NCBI GenBank assembly: GCA_041391665.1
Contig: JAWKNO010000002.1
Coordinates: 2,232,001 to 2,296,000 of the forward strand
DNA: 64,000 nt
DNA from: Bacteroidia bacterium
GTDB taxonomy: Bacteria > Bacteroidota > Bacteroidia > J057
Direction of reading: 5' to 3'
In this document: piece by piece, positions 1 through 8,384 of the stretch
Numbering within the stretch: the first letter of the stretch is position 1
Layout of the letters: each line of letters begins with the position of its first letter
The notes under the pieces: generated by a model
Told to the model about the DNA's origin: nothing
Seen by the model: only the letters and a program-made list of their open reading frames with translations
Databases searched by the model: none
Translations under genes and position numbers: made by a program

Positions 1-2
1 AC

Positions 3-1328
3 AGGCAAATCGCCCACCTGGTCAATTGCCTGGAAAGTGAAGTTTACAACAAACGCGCAGAACTTAAAGTAAAACGGGTGTTCAAACTCGTTGATACCTG
101 CGCAGCAGAGTTTAAGGCAGAAACCCCTTATTACTACTCCACATTTGATGAGGAGAATGAATCGGTTGTTACTGACAAGAAAAAAGTAGTTGTATTTGGC
201 TCAGGCCCCAACCGTATCGGACAGGGAATTGAGTTTGACTACTGTTGTGTACATGGGGTGCTTGCCGCAAGAGAAGAGGGTTTTGAAACAGTCATGATCA
301 ACTGTAACCCGGAAACGGTTTCCACAGACTTCAATATCTCTGATAAACTTTATTTTGAGCCGGTATTCTGGGAGCATATCTACGATATAATTCAGCATGA
401 AAAACCCGAAGGGGTGATCGTGCAGCTCGGTGGTCAGACTGCGCTGAAGCTGGCCGACAAGATGCACCGGCATGGCATTCAGATTATGGGAACCAGCTTC
501 GATATGATGGATATGGCAGAAGACCGGGGAAGGTTTTCGGATCTGCTCAAAAAACTGGAAATCCCCTACCCCAATTTTGGCGTAGCTGAAAATGCAGATG
601 AAGCGATCGAAATTGCCAGGCGGGTGGGTTACCCGGTCCTGGTAAGGCCTTCTTATGTATTGGGGGGACAGAATATGCGGATCGTCATCAACGACGATGA
701 GCTTACCCGGCATGTGATCAAAATCATGAATGAAGTGCCTGGCAATAAGGTACTGATTGACCACTTCCTCGATGGGGGTATTGAAGCCGAAGCCGACGCC
801 ATTTGCGATGGTGAAGACATCCATATCATCGGGATGATGGAGCATATCGAACCTGCCGGTATACACTCCGGCGATTCAATGGCCGTATTGCCGCCGTTTC
901 ACCTCAGCGAAAAAATACAGCAGGAAATGGCCGAAACCTGCAAAAAACTCGCCATTTCCATGCAGATCAAGGGCTTGATCAATATTCAGTTTGCCATTAA
1001 AGATGACAAAGTATATGTGATCGAAGCCAACCCACGCGCTTCCCGCACCGTGCCATTTATTGCGAAAGCAAATCAGATCCCTTATGTTAACTACGCGACA
1101 AAGATCATGCTGGGCACGCATAAGGTAAAAGACTTCAAGTTTAAGCCAAAACTGAAAGGGTTTGCCATCAAGGTTCCGGTATTTTCCTTTGACAAATTCC
1201 CGAATGTGGACAAAGCGCTCGGGCCTGAAATGAAATCTACGGGCGAAAAAATCTACTTCATCAATGATTTGAAGGATCCATTTTTCGTCAAGGCTTACAA
1301 TGAGCGGAATATGTATCTGTCGCGGTAA
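3..1328 (+). CDS. carB: Carbamoyl-phosphate synthase large subunit, C-terminal part (5' end outside window)
   Basis: The frame is open from the window edge, so this is the 3' part of a longer gene; the GTG at 78 is not the real start. It encodes the end of the oligomerisation domain (VDTCAAEF) and the second ATP-grasp module, which phosphorylates carbamate to give carbamoyl phosphate for arginine and pyrimidine synthesis. Visible motifs are GPNRIGQGIEFDYCCVHG, NCNPETVSTDF, VRPSYVLGGQ, MEHIEPAGIHSGDS and the metal-binding EANPRASRTVPF. The protein stops about 25 residues after LGPEMKSTGE. The E. coli enzyme continues there for roughly 130 residues as the MGS-like allosteric domain that binds UMP and ornithine, so that domain is absent. 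From memory this short form is normal in Bacteroidota. The stop codon lies inside a terminator stem. Confidence 0.96.
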   Translation, partial: RQIAHLVNCLESEVYNKRAELKVKRVFKLVDTCAAEFKAETPYYYSTFDEENESVVTDKKKVVVFGSGPNRIGQGIEFDYCCVHGVLAAREEGFETVMINCNPETVSTDFNISDKLYFEPVFWEHIYDIIQHEKPEGVIVQLGGQTALKLADKMHRHGIQIMGTSFDMMDMAEDRGRFSDLLKKLEIPYPNFGVAENADEAIEIARRVGYPVLVRPSYVLGGQNMRIVINDDELTRHVIKIMNEVPGNKVLIDHFLDGGIEAEADAICDGEDIHIIGMMEHIEPAGIHSGDSMAVLPPFHLSEKIQQEMAETCKKLAISMQIKGLINIQFAIKDDKVYVIEANPRASRTVPFIAKANQIPYVNYATKIMLGTHKVKDFKFKPKLKGFAIKVPVFSFDKFPNVDKALGPEMKSTGEKIYFINDLKDPFFVKAYNERNMYLSR

Positions 1329-1347
1329 CGGGTAAATTTCCCGTTAC
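1325..1347. terminator. Bidirectional intrinsic terminator between carB and the convergent glycosidase
   Basis: A perfect 8-bp stem, GTAACGGG (1325-1332) with CCCGTTAC (1340-1347), closes a 7-base loop and is followed by a T-rich run (tattttcttttc) for carB. It overlaps the carB stop codon and touches the stop of the convergent gene, so one hairpin can serve both. Confidence 0.75.
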
Positions 1348-3023
1348 TATTTTCTTTTCAGGATAAATACCTGCGGTTCCGAAAGGTTTTGTCTGTACTG
1401 CCAGGCGCGGTTATCGATGTCGCTGTCGGCATCCGGGAGAATCGTTTCTGCGCCGGTACGCGGATTAATCTGGCGTACTGAATATTTTTCGCCGGGAGCC
1501 AGCTTCACCCGGCAGTGTTGTACACGGGTATAGATCAGATATTCATCGCCAGGATTAGCCAGGCATAAGTTGCCAAAGCTTACCAGATCATTGGCGGGTT
1601 GCAATTGCCAGTAGCTGGTTTTTTCAAAGATATTTTTCATTATCTGATAGTACCGGAGCATGGTCATTTTTTCATTACCCCGGCCATTGATCCAGCCACC
1701 CCCGGTGTCTTCCCCGGCACCTGTGCCGTATCGGGCCGATTCACCTGTAGTCTGATAGGCACCGGCCATACAGATTTCCCATGCCAGCTGACTGCGATTG
1801 AGCGCAGACCGACCGTCGGGCGGAATTTTAGCAGCCGTAGGGCCACATCCCCAGGGAGAATAATGATCTTCATAGCCATACTCTTCGTTGACTGTAGGCA
1901 GAATACGCCCTGTAGCTGCCTGTATCGCTTTGGCGTCCATGATAAAAGGATACCCCCCGCATTCGTCCCAACTCTGATACATGATTACATCCACCCATGA
2001 AGAAAGGCGAAAAGGAAAATCGGCTTTGCCATGTACGGATATCAGATGATGGTAGGGGTCTTTATTTTTTAAATAACTCCCCATTTTCTCTGCCCATTCG
2101 GGTGTTCGGAAAAGATGATATTCGTTGGCAATGTCCCACATAATATTTTCATACGCCGAATAACGGGCTGCAGCATACGCGTAATACAGTTGCTCGTACT
2201 TGTCGCCCATATTCTCTTTTTTAAAAGGATCGCACCCATGGTCAAGTCCATCCACATAAAAAATAATGGAAACGACAATTCCTTTTTCTCTTGCATGAGC
2301 AATTGCTCTGTCGAGCTTCTGCCAATGAGAGATATTCATTCGGCTCACATCAAAACCGGGATCGTCCAGATCATCGGGGCGTGCAGCCAGCCAGGGGTTA
2401 AGTTTGAAGGTAAAGTTTTCGGACTCCACAACCGTGGGTTCACTCCAGCGTTCACCACTATGCGCCCTTCCATTGATGGCCACACGAATACGATTGATAT
2501 CATATGAGGCAAGCCGGTCGATCGCGTCAGTGATAATTTTTTCATCCTTCCATCCCAGCAGCCAATAGGTCGTGGTGCTATTCCAGAAATAGTGGTCACC
2601 TGATTTTTCATAGACAAAATGCTCAGGGTATTGTGAATCCAACCGGATTGGCCCCTTTCGTGAGGAGGGCATTGCAGTCAGATCACCGGAGAATGTGCGG
2701 GAATAACGCGGAGCCGTAAAGCGGATTACATAGTGATAAGTCCCCGTTTGAGAAGGCATAAATCGCAGTCGGAAAAGGTCGCCAGACTGAGAATCACAAA
2801 ACCCTTCGACACGGATGGTATCCTGATTTTCCTGCCAAAACAAGCCTGTAATCTGGATATCCGTGAAGGGGTTGATTCGGGAGTCGGGTCGCTTTATTTG
2901 TATGAGAGCCTCCGCAAAATCAAAGACACCTAATGTATCCGTATTCCAGCCAAAGGATACGTGCTGAGCCTGCACGATCGGGGTGGTAACTATAAAAAGT
3001 AGCAGCAGTAATTGTCTTCGCAT
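1347..3023 (-). CDS. Secreted glycoside hydrolase, DUF5060 plus apiosidase-like (DUF4038) TIM barrel
   Basis: 558 residues. The signal peptide ends near residue 20 (PIVQAQ). Residues about 25-115 form a beta-sandwich of the DUF5060 type (RLRFMPSQTGTYHYVIRF), followed by a (beta/alpha)8 region like the apiosidase/DUF4038 group. Likely catalytic acids are Glu301 in WDIANEYH (acid/base) and Glu380 or Glu381 in TVNEEYGYEDHY (nucleophile). A C-terminal beta-rich tail (about 480-558) resembles the usual putative collagen-binding or jelly domain. Family knowledge points to cleavage of plant or algal side-chain sugars, outside the cytoplasm. There is no SusC/SusD pair beside it, so substrate cannot be read from context. 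It is transcribed toward carB and shares its terminator. Substrate is unknown; the fold is fairly sure. Confidence 0.8.
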   Translation of the reverse strand: MRRQLLLLLFIVTTPIVQAQHVSFGWNTDTLGVFDFAEALIQIKRPDSRINPFTDIQITGLFWQENQDTIRVEGFCDSQSGDLFRLRFMPSQTGTYHYVIRFTAPRYSRTFSGDLTAMPSSRKGPIRLDSQYPEHFVYEKSGDHYFWNSTTTYWLLGWKDEKIITDAIDRLASYDINRIRVAINGRAHSGERWSEPTVVESENFTFKLNPWLAARPDDLDDPGFDVSRMNISHWQKLDRAIAHAREKGIVVSIIFYVDGLDHGCDPFKKENMGDKYEQLYYAYAAARYSAYENIMWDIANEYHLFRTPEWAEKMGSYLKNKDPYHHLISVHGKADFPFRLSSWVDVIMYQSWDECGGYPFIMDAKAIQAATGRILPTVNEEYGYEDHYSPWGCGPTAAKIPPDGRSALNRSQLAWEICMAGAYQTTGESARYGTGAGEDTGGGWINGRGNEKMTMLRYYQIMKNIFEKTSYWQLQPANDLVSFGNLCLANPGDEYLIYTRVQHCRVKLAPGEKYSVRQINPRTGAETILPDADSDIDNRAWQYRQNLSEPQVFILKRK

Positions 3024-3348
3024 AAGAAAAAAATGAATATTTCATTAACCGGGCCTGATGTCATGTGCCAGCCTGTGCCACAAGTTTAGTTTTTTTTCAA
3101 AAAATATTTTTAAAAAAATACAACACAGGGAAATGGCCCTATGAACACAAAGCCTTGTTTATCATCCACTTACAAAACAAACTGATCGATTTTTTTTCTC
3201 TGAGCGAGAAATATCACCCCTTCTCCTGATAAAAGTCACCGCTATCGCTGACCAATAGCTATTCCGACGCCACAAATCTGCTCTACCTTAGCATCATCAA
3301 ACAACAAGAGAAGAAGACAACAATCTAACTCTCACAAAGTATTGAAAA
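3024..3348. other. Intergenic region between divergent genes (325 bp)
   Basis: This AT-rich stretch separates the minus-strand glycosidase from the plus-strand YceI cluster and must hold both promoters. It contains long A/T runs near 3090-3120 and 3190-3200. A TACCTTAG at about 3294 is one base off the Bacteroidota -7 box TAnnTTTG, but I see no convincing TTG at the right distance. No ORF or RNA structure stands out. Confidence 0.5.
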
Positions 3349-3933
3349 ATGAAACGATTCACTTCCATAACCCTCCTGCTCATAGGTTTTCTGATGCAGA
3401 CAACTTTTGCCCAGACAACTTTCAAAGCAAGTGAAAATTCAGAAGTCAAAATCAATGGCACTTCTACCCTTCACGACTGGCATGCCAATGTAAAGGAAAC
3501 CAAAGCTGACGGTGTATTTGTAGTCGCTGATAATGGCCTCACTGCGCTGACCTCACTGAAGGTTTCGATGAAAGTCGAAAGCATTGATACCGGTGAAAAA
3601 ATGATGGACCGCAACACTTACAAAGCACTCAAATCAGAATCAAACCCATATATCACTTACAAACTTAAAGAAGTCAAAACAATCACCCCAACTTCAGGTG
3701 GCTATTCACTCAACACCGTCGGAACCCTGACAATTGCCGGTGTAACCAAAACAGTCAATATGCTGGTAAAAGCAAAAACAAATGCCGACGGATCTCTCAC
3801 CTTCACAGGTAGCCACAAACTTGACATGATCGAATATCAAATAGAGCCTCCCGTAGCAGTTTTCGGCACAATTAAAACCGGAAAAGATGTTACCATAGAA
3901 TTTACACTCACTATGAATCAAATCCATTCCTGA
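3349..3933 (+). CDS. YceI-family periplasmic protein (first of two)
   Basis: 194 residues with a clear signal peptide (cleavage near TTFAQ, residues 18-22). The mature part is a YceI-type lipocalin-like barrel: the opening strand SEVKINGTSTLHDWHANV, the central NTYKALKSESNPYITYKL and the closing GTLTIAGVTKTVNMLV / IEPPVAVFGTIKTGKDVTIE strands are typical. YceI proteins bind long isoprenoid or lipid-like molecules in the periplasm; the exact ligand is not known for this clade. It lies 74 bp upstream of an outer-membrane barrel gene, with a second YceI gene after that, so the three probably act on the same small molecule or on the cell envelope. The start is the first ATG before the signal peptide. 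Confidence 0.9.
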   Translation: MKRFTSITLLLIGFLMQTTFAQTTFKASENSEVKINGTSTLHDWHANVKETKADGVFVVADNGLTALTSLKVSMKVESIDTGEKMMDRNTYKALKSESNPYITYKLKEVKTITPTSGGYSLNTVGTLTIAGVTKTVNMLVKAKTNADGSLTFTGSHKLDMIEYQIEPPVAVFGTIKTGKDVTIEFTLTMNQIHS

Positions 3934-4007
3934 TCACTCACTGATCGCCGGTTGATTCAAATCATTCAATATTAAAGTTATTAGCTAACCCCAAAACTTA
4001 TAAAAAA

Positions 4008-5351
4008 ATGAAAAAGTTATCATTCCTCACCAAACTTTCCTTAGTGGTAATGATGTTAGGCTTTGTTAATCTCATCGTAGCCCAGGATCTTAAAATACAA
4101 TATTTCAGATCTCCCGACCAAAATGGAGTCAATGTATTCGAAACTCCTAAAGTAGCAGGCGCTGAATTTGACGGAATGAAAGTTCGCGTAGGTGGCAACT
4201 TCACCCAGCAGTTTCAGGCTCTTTCTCACGAAAATACGCCCAGCTATGTTGATGAAGACGGTACACAAAAACTGGTCAATGGTCTCAACAAGCTGACTCC
4301 CGGTTTCAACCTTGCAACTGCCAACCTGAACATTGACGCGCAGCTGGCCGATGGTATCCGACTCAATCTGGTTATGTATCTGTCATCCAGACACCACCAG
4401 GAAACATGGGTAAAAGGTGGATATCTGCAAATCGACAAACTGCCTTTCAACAGCGAAGTTCTTGACAAAATCATGGAAAACGTAACCATCAAGGCCGGTC
4501 ACATGGAAATCAACTATGGTGATACCCACTTCCGCCGCTCAGACAATGGTAATACGGTTTACAATCCTTTCGTAGGAAACTATATCATGGACGCTTTTGC
4601 TACAGAAATCGGTACTGAAGTTTATTTCCAAAGAGCTGGTTTTATCGCAATGGCTGGTGTAACCAATGGTGAAATCAAAGGTAACATCGTTGACGGAGGA
4701 TACAAAGATCCAGTTACGGGCGAAAAAGTAGAAGGCAAAATGGCTCCTTCATTCATAGGAAAAGTTGGCTTCGACAAACAAATCAATGACCTCCTCCGCG
4801 TAAGATTGACAGGTTCTGTTTACTCGACTTCCAAATCTGCTTCCAACACACTCTACGGAGGCGACCGCACAGGAGCAAGATACTATGGTGTTATGATCGC
4901 CGACGGAGGAGCTGACGTTTTCACATCAGGTCGTTTCAACCCCGGACTCAGAAGTAAAGTAAATGCATTCATGGTCAACCCATTCATCAAAGTACAAGGT
5001 CTCGAAGTATTTGGTGTGTATGAAGTAGCAAAAGGCGGTAATGCAGCAGAAGTTACAGCCGGAACTGAAAGAACCTGGAATCAAATGGCCATCGAAGGTA
5101 TCTACAGATTCCTCCCAAATGAAAGCCTCTTCATCGGTGCTCGTTACAATACAGCCAAAGACATTACCAAAGACGTAACTGCCCCACAATCTATCGAAAG
5201 AATTCAAGTAAGTGGTGGATGGTTTGTAACTCCTAACGTTCTGATGAAAGTTGAATATGTCAACCAATCCTACACCAACTTTGCAGCATCCTCAGTATTC
5301 GGTGGTGGTCTCTTCAAAGGTGTAGTGTTTGAAGCAGCAGTAGGTTTCTAA
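4008..5351 (+). CDS. Putative outer-membrane beta-barrel (porin-like) protein
   Basis: 447 residues. The signal peptide ends near residue 26 (VNLIVAQ). The rest is rich in alternating polar/aromatic strands and ends in an aromatic residue (EAAVGF), as expected of an outer-membrane barrel. Segments such as RLNLVMYLSSRHHQETWVKG, LGNITIKAGH-like strands (here NVTIKAGHMEINYGDTHF) and GWFVTPNVLMKVEYVNQSY resemble phosphate-selective or other Bacteroidota porins, but I cannot assign a family or substrate. It sits between two YceI genes and is followed by a strong terminator. The highly regular codon use suggests good expression. Outer-membrane location is likely; transport function is inference. 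Confidence 0.72.
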   Translation: MKKLSFLTKLSLVVMMLGFVNLIVAQDLKIQYFRSPDQNGVNVFETPKVAGAEFDGMKVRVGGNFTQQFQALSHENTPSYVDEDGTQKLVNGLNKLTPGFNLATANLNIDAQLADGIRLNLVMYLSSRHHQETWVKGGYLQIDKLPFNSEVLDKIMENVTIKAGHMEINYGDTHFRRSDNGNTVYNPFVGNYIMDAFATEIGTEVYFQRAGFIAMAGVTNGEIKGNIVDGGYKDPVTGEKVEGKMAPSFIGKVGFDKQINDLLRVRLTGSVYSTSKSASNTLYGGDRTGARYYGVMIADGGADVFTSGRFNPGLRSKVNAFMVNPFIKVQGLEVFGVYEVAKGGNAAEVTAGTERTWNQMAIEGIYRFLPNESLFIGARYNTAKDITKDVTAPQSIERIQVSGGWFVTPNVLMKVEYVNQSYTNFAASSVFGGGLFKGVVFEAAVGF

Positions 5352-5419
5352 TCTTACAACTGAAACATCCGACTTTATGTTCTTCTTAGAAAAAGTTAAA
5401 TAGTATCAGTAAATTTAAA

Positions 5420-5451
5420 GGCGAGGGGTTTGTATCCCTCGCCATCTTTTT
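5420..5451 (+). terminator. Intrinsic terminator after the barrel gene
   Basis: A perfect 8-bp stem GGCGAGGG (5420-5427) / CCCTCGCC (5436-5443) with an 8-base loop is followed by ATCTTTTTG. It lies 69 bp after the porin-like gene and 18 bp before the second YceI gene. It therefore divides the cluster or lets only part of the transcription continue. Confidence 0.82.
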
Positions 5452-5468
5452 GAAAAACATTTATCAGC

Positions 5469-6116
5469 ATGACAAATCACAAGCTTTCTTCCGCCCTATA
5501 TCTTACCGGTCTGCTTCTCTTCTCTCTGCTTCTTCTGTCTTCCACAACGCCTCAACCGATCATTGGATATGACTCCGCAGAAGTAGAAATCGCCAATGCC
5601 AGTCAGTTGTATCTCAAAGGTAAAACCAATATCAACCGGTTTTCCTGCCACTCCACCGAATCTTATCCCCGGATGAAAGTGGCTTACAGGGTAGATGAAA
5701 AGCTCCGAAAAATCACCTTTACCCCAACGTTTCTGACACTTACCGTCGACAGAATGGATTGTGGCCAAAAAGAGATCAACCGGGATATGCAGGAAGCGCT
5801 ACAGGCAGAGACTTTTCCCCATATTTTTATTCAGCTCAACAGCCTGACTTTCACCGATGATTTTTCCAAATTGAAAGAAGGGGAATGGCAAAATATCACG
5901 GCTCAAACCAATATTAAGATTGCGGGCGTATCAAAACCTGCAACTGTATGTCTGAAAGCCCGCAAATCGGGGCAGAATGGTTTGCAAATCAATGGAAAAC
6001 AAAACCTGCTGATGACCAGCTTTGGTATCGAACCGCCTACCACGATGCTCGGCCTAATACGCGTTCAGGATGAAATAGAAATTCATTTTGACCTGCAAAT
6101 GGTGGTAAAAAAATAG
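5469..6116 (+). CDS. YceI-family protein (second, divergent copy)
   Basis: 215 residues. A hydrophobic N-terminus (residues about 9-27, LLFSLLLLSS) acts as signal or anchor. The body follows the YceI pattern: LYLKGKTNINRFSCHS at the start, EALQAETFPHIFIQLNSLTF in the middle, and ITAQTNIKIAGVSKPATVCL with FGIEPPTTMLGLIRVQDEIE at the end. It is much diverged from the YceI protein at 3349-3933 and contains Cys residues (SCHS, DCGQ) that the first one lacks. It begins directly after the terminator of the barrel gene and ends 4 bp before the convergent sensor gene. The ligand is unknown. Confidence 0.8.
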   Translation: MTNHKLSSALYLTGLLLFSLLLLSSTTPQPIIGYDSAEVEIANASQLYLKGKTNINRFSCHSTESYPRMKVAYRVDEKLRKITFTPTFLTLTVDRMDCGQKEINRDMQEALQAETFPHIFIQLNSLTFTDDFSKLKEGEWQNITAQTNIKIAGVSKPATVCLKARKSGQNGLQINGKQNLLMTSFGIEPPTTMLGLIRVQDEIEIHFDLQMVVKK

Positions 6117-6120
6117 TCCT

Positions 6121-6618
6121 TTATCTTCTTCCTCCCGGCATATGTCCCTGAGGTGGGCGGTTGCGCCTGAGCAGATCATCAATCAACAGGTCAAATTTTC
6201 CCTTCTGCTTGTCTGTGCAGATTTCACGCAGACTGGAAAAATGTTCAAAGACGGTTAAGTCAATATTGGTCTGAAGCTGCCCGATGGATGTTGCCAGCGA
6301 ATCAACTGCTGCCTGATCTTTTATTTCTGATGCCATCAATCTGAAAAATGTATCTTTCAGCTTACGCATCTGGTCATTATATTCCTTCATTTCAGCCCGG
6401 TTTTTTACACGCAGCTGATCAAATTGAGCGAATTGAGCTTCGTCAAAGCCAATTTCATCCCGGAAAAATATATAAACCGGATCGTTTTTCCCCATACCCC
6501 GACCAGGCAAAGGTCTTCCCCCGTTTTGTAAAACCATAAAGGTCAAAGTGCCCAGGTTCAGCACGATCAGTGAGATGATCGCGATAGCCGCCCATCGGGT
6601 ATTTCCTGTAGTTCTCAT
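6121..6618 (-). CDS. CnrX/CpxP/ZraP-like periplasmic sensor protein
   Basis: 165 residues. One N-terminal membrane anchor (about 10-30) is followed by a helical, charged periplasmic part. The pattern of long amphipathic helices with paired Met/Glu/Gln and ending in an Arg/Pro-rich tail (RRNRPPQGHMPGGRR) matches the Spy/CpxP/ZraP/CnrX superfamily, which senses metals or misfolded protein. It is the last gene of a sigma / anti-sigma / sensor trio with 3 bp to the previous gene, an order like cnrH-cnrY-cnrX. By analogy it would control release of the sigma factor. The inducing signal is unknown; I see no His-rich metal site. Confidence 0.68.
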   Translation of the reverse strand: MRTTGNTRWAAIAIISLIVLNLGTLTFMVLQNGGRPLPGRGMGKNDPVYIFFRDEIGFDEAQFAQFDQLRVKNRAEMKEYNDQMRKLKDTFFRLMASEIKDQAAVDSLATSIGQLQTNIDLTVFEHFSSLREICTDKQKGKFDLLIDDLLRRNRPPQGHMPGGRR

Positions 6619-6621
6619 ATC

Positions 6622-6954
6622 CTATAGGTTGTAAAAGGATTGATAATCACTGCTACTCCCCGAAATTTCACCGGAAAGCGATTCAATATAATCTGTCTGG
6701 CTTTTTTGGGGTTTTTCCAGATACCACAGGATCGCCCCCACATTCAGTACCAGCAAAAATGCCACCATTGCGAGGCTCCATTGAGGCTTAAGTAGCCAGG
6801 AATACCACGAAGCAGTACGCGCCGCTATTGATTCCGAATCCATCCGGGCTTTCAGCCGGGTATAAAAAAACGGCCCGGGCGTAGCCCGCGAAAGCCCATC
6901 CAGGCTATTCATGGTCTGATCGATTTCCTCCGATAATTGTTCCCTGTTTTTCAT
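6622..6954 (-). CDS. Small single-pass membrane protein, probable anti-sigma factor
   Basis: 110 residues. A cytoplasmic N-terminal part of about 55 residues (EQLSEEIDQTMNSLDGLSRA) precedes one membrane helix (about 58-80, LAMVAFLLVLNVGAILWYL) and a short periplasmic tail. Its start overlaps the last base of the ECF sigma gene (6954), indicating translational coupling. The size, topology and position fit an anti-sigma factor of the short CnrY-like type. No zinc-binding HxxxCxxC motif is present, so it is not a classical ZAS protein. Function is inferred from context. Confidence 0.65.
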   Translation of the reverse strand: MKNREQLSEEIDQTMNSLDGLSRATPGPFFYTRLKARMDSESIAARTASWYSWLLKPQWSLAMVAFLLVLNVGAILWYLEKPQKSQTDYIESLSGEISGSSSDYQSFYNL

Positions 6955-7514
6955 CAGTCTTTATAATAATAATCCGCCAGATACTTCTGAAGATTTTTTT
7001 TTGCACGAACCATCAGCGACTCTATGGCTGATGTACTCATTTTCATTATCTCACCTACTTCAATATAACTCAACCCTTCCACTTTGTGGAGGGTAAAGGC
7101 AACCCGCTGGTTTTCCGGGAGTTTGGACATCGCTTCCAACAAGACATTTGCCCGCTCACAATTTTCCAGCGACACGCCCGGATGATCCGACGAATGGGGT
7201 TCATCAAAGGAATTTTCACCGGAAATGGGCATAAGAAATGCAAACCGTTTCTTCCGTTTCCGATATCGAATCAGCTCCAGACTTTTATTGACTGCAATAC
7301 GGTACAGCCAGGTGCCAAGCTGCGCCTGCGACTCAAATTTCCCAACCGATCGATACACTTCCATAAAAACCTCCTGTGCCATATCTTCTGCGTCTTCTTC
7401 GCGGCGCAAAAAACCCAGGCACGTGTTATACACACGGTCCTGCCAGGTTTCTACCAATTGTCTGAAAGCATTTTCCTCTCCGGCTTTCAGGTTTTCCACC
7501 AACGAATCTGACAC
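6954..7514 (-). CDS. ECF RNA polymerase sigma factor
   Basis: 186 residues. Sigma region 2 is at about residues 24-95 (REEDAEDMAQEVFMEVYR, GTWLYRIAVNKSLELIR) and region 4 at about 125-180 (LPENQRVAFTLHKVEGLSY, followed by the helix-turn-helix up to RAKKNLQKYL). It directs RNA polymerase to a small regulon, probably including its own operon. It is the first gene of a three-gene unit with a membrane anti-sigma candidate and a periplasmic sensor. The likely trigger is envelope stress or metal, by analogy to CnrH. The ATG start gives the expected family length. Confidence 0.93.
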   Translation of the reverse strand: MSDSLVENLKAGEENAFRQLVETWQDRVYNTCLGFLRREEDAEDMAQEVFMEVYRSVGKFESQAQLGTWLYRIAVNKSLELIRYRKRKKRFAFLMPISGENSFDEPHSSDHPGVSLENCERANVLLEAMSKLPENQRVAFTLHKVEGLSYIEVGEIMKMSTSAIESLMVRAKKNLQKYLADYYYKD

Positions 7515-7573
7515 CAGAATTTGTATTTATCTGTTTGGATGATTTTTCTAAGGAAAACCTGCGGTATGGCGGG

Positions 7574-8350
7574 TTATTTTGTCAACTTATGAATAATTTT
7601 TTCAACATTTCTTTCCTCAAACCGATGTATAAACCGGAGTGCGACTCCGAGGAAATAGTTTTTAGGATTGCGAATTTCCCGACTGATACTTTCGACCTCC
7701 AAATCCAGTTCTTCTATCACCGCGGCTTTTTCATCTCCTTCGAGAAATGCCAGCTTACAGGCGATATCCCATGCCCGCTGGCGGGATTTTCGCATATTAA
7801 AATCGATCAGGAATTCATCATGCCTCCCGCCCATCCAGTCAGCCAGGCGAACCAGAAAAGAGGTGCGCCCCAGACGATCCTGCATTTCGTCGATCAGACT
7901 TTGCAGGATATCATTTACCTTCATAAAATCTTTTTCCAGCGAATATACTTTTTCGCCAGGCGCAAGTTTTGCCGCCACCTGCCCAAGGTCAAAGTTGATA
8001 TGGGCATTCATCCCGAGGCAAATGTGCTGCAAGATGCTGAGTTCGCGATTTTCGGCCAGAAAAGACGCCATCCACGAACGGCTGGGCCTCTCGCCTCTGC
8101 GAAATTTCCTGTATGCGTCAATATAAAATCCGGCGAAGGTTACATCAAATCGTTCCATCCCTTCATTATCTTCAAACTCGCCATTCAGAATTCCCTGCTT
8201 GATCTCTGCAGTGGTGCGGCGGTAGATATAGGCAAATATGCCTAAATACTCATTTTTCCTTGTGTTTTCGGCAATGATACGATCCAGTTCTTTCAGGACT
8301 TCATCAATTGTCTGAGGCTGAGTTTCAGGAGAAATTTTCGCAGAATCCAT
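7574..8350 (-). CDS. DUF5995 family protein
   Basis: 258 residues from the ATG at 8350. An upstream in-frame ATG at 8413 would overlap the preceding gene by 29 bases and adds a basic, non-conserved stretch, so I prefer 8350. Conserved-looking blocks are TIDEVLKELDRIIAENT near the start, RRTTAEIKQGILNGEFED, FAGFYIDAYRKFRRGERPSR and the strongly patterned LQHICLGMNAHINFDLG in the middle. These match what I know as DUF5995, a helical family of unknown function. It has no signal peptide or membrane helix, so it is cytoplasmic. It follows the D-threonine-aldolase-like gene by 34 bp and probably shares its transcript. Confidence 0.7.
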   Translation of the reverse strand: MDSAKISPETQPQTIDEVLKELDRIIAENTRKNEYLGIFAYIYRRTTAEIKQGILNGEFEDNEGMERFDVTFAGFYIDAYRKFRRGERPSRSWMASFLAENRELSILQHICLGMNAHINFDLGQVAAKLAPGEKVYSLEKDFMKVNDILQSLIDEMQDRLGRTSFLVRLADWMGGRHDEFLIDFNMRKSRQRAWDIACKLAFLEGDEKAAVIEELDLEVESISREIRNPKNYFLGVALRFIHRFEERNVEKIIHKLTK

Positions 8351-8384
8351 AAAAGGGAAATATTGTCTTGAACAAATACGCAAA

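Noticed and set aside
201..866. 221-codon open frame on the minus strand opposite carB
   Set aside because: It lies entirely within carB, whose frame is unmistakable. The product has no recognisable pattern.
7535..8245. 236-codon plus-strand frame
   Set aside because: It is the antisense of the DUF5995 gene; its His/Phe-rich composition is typical of a shadow frame.
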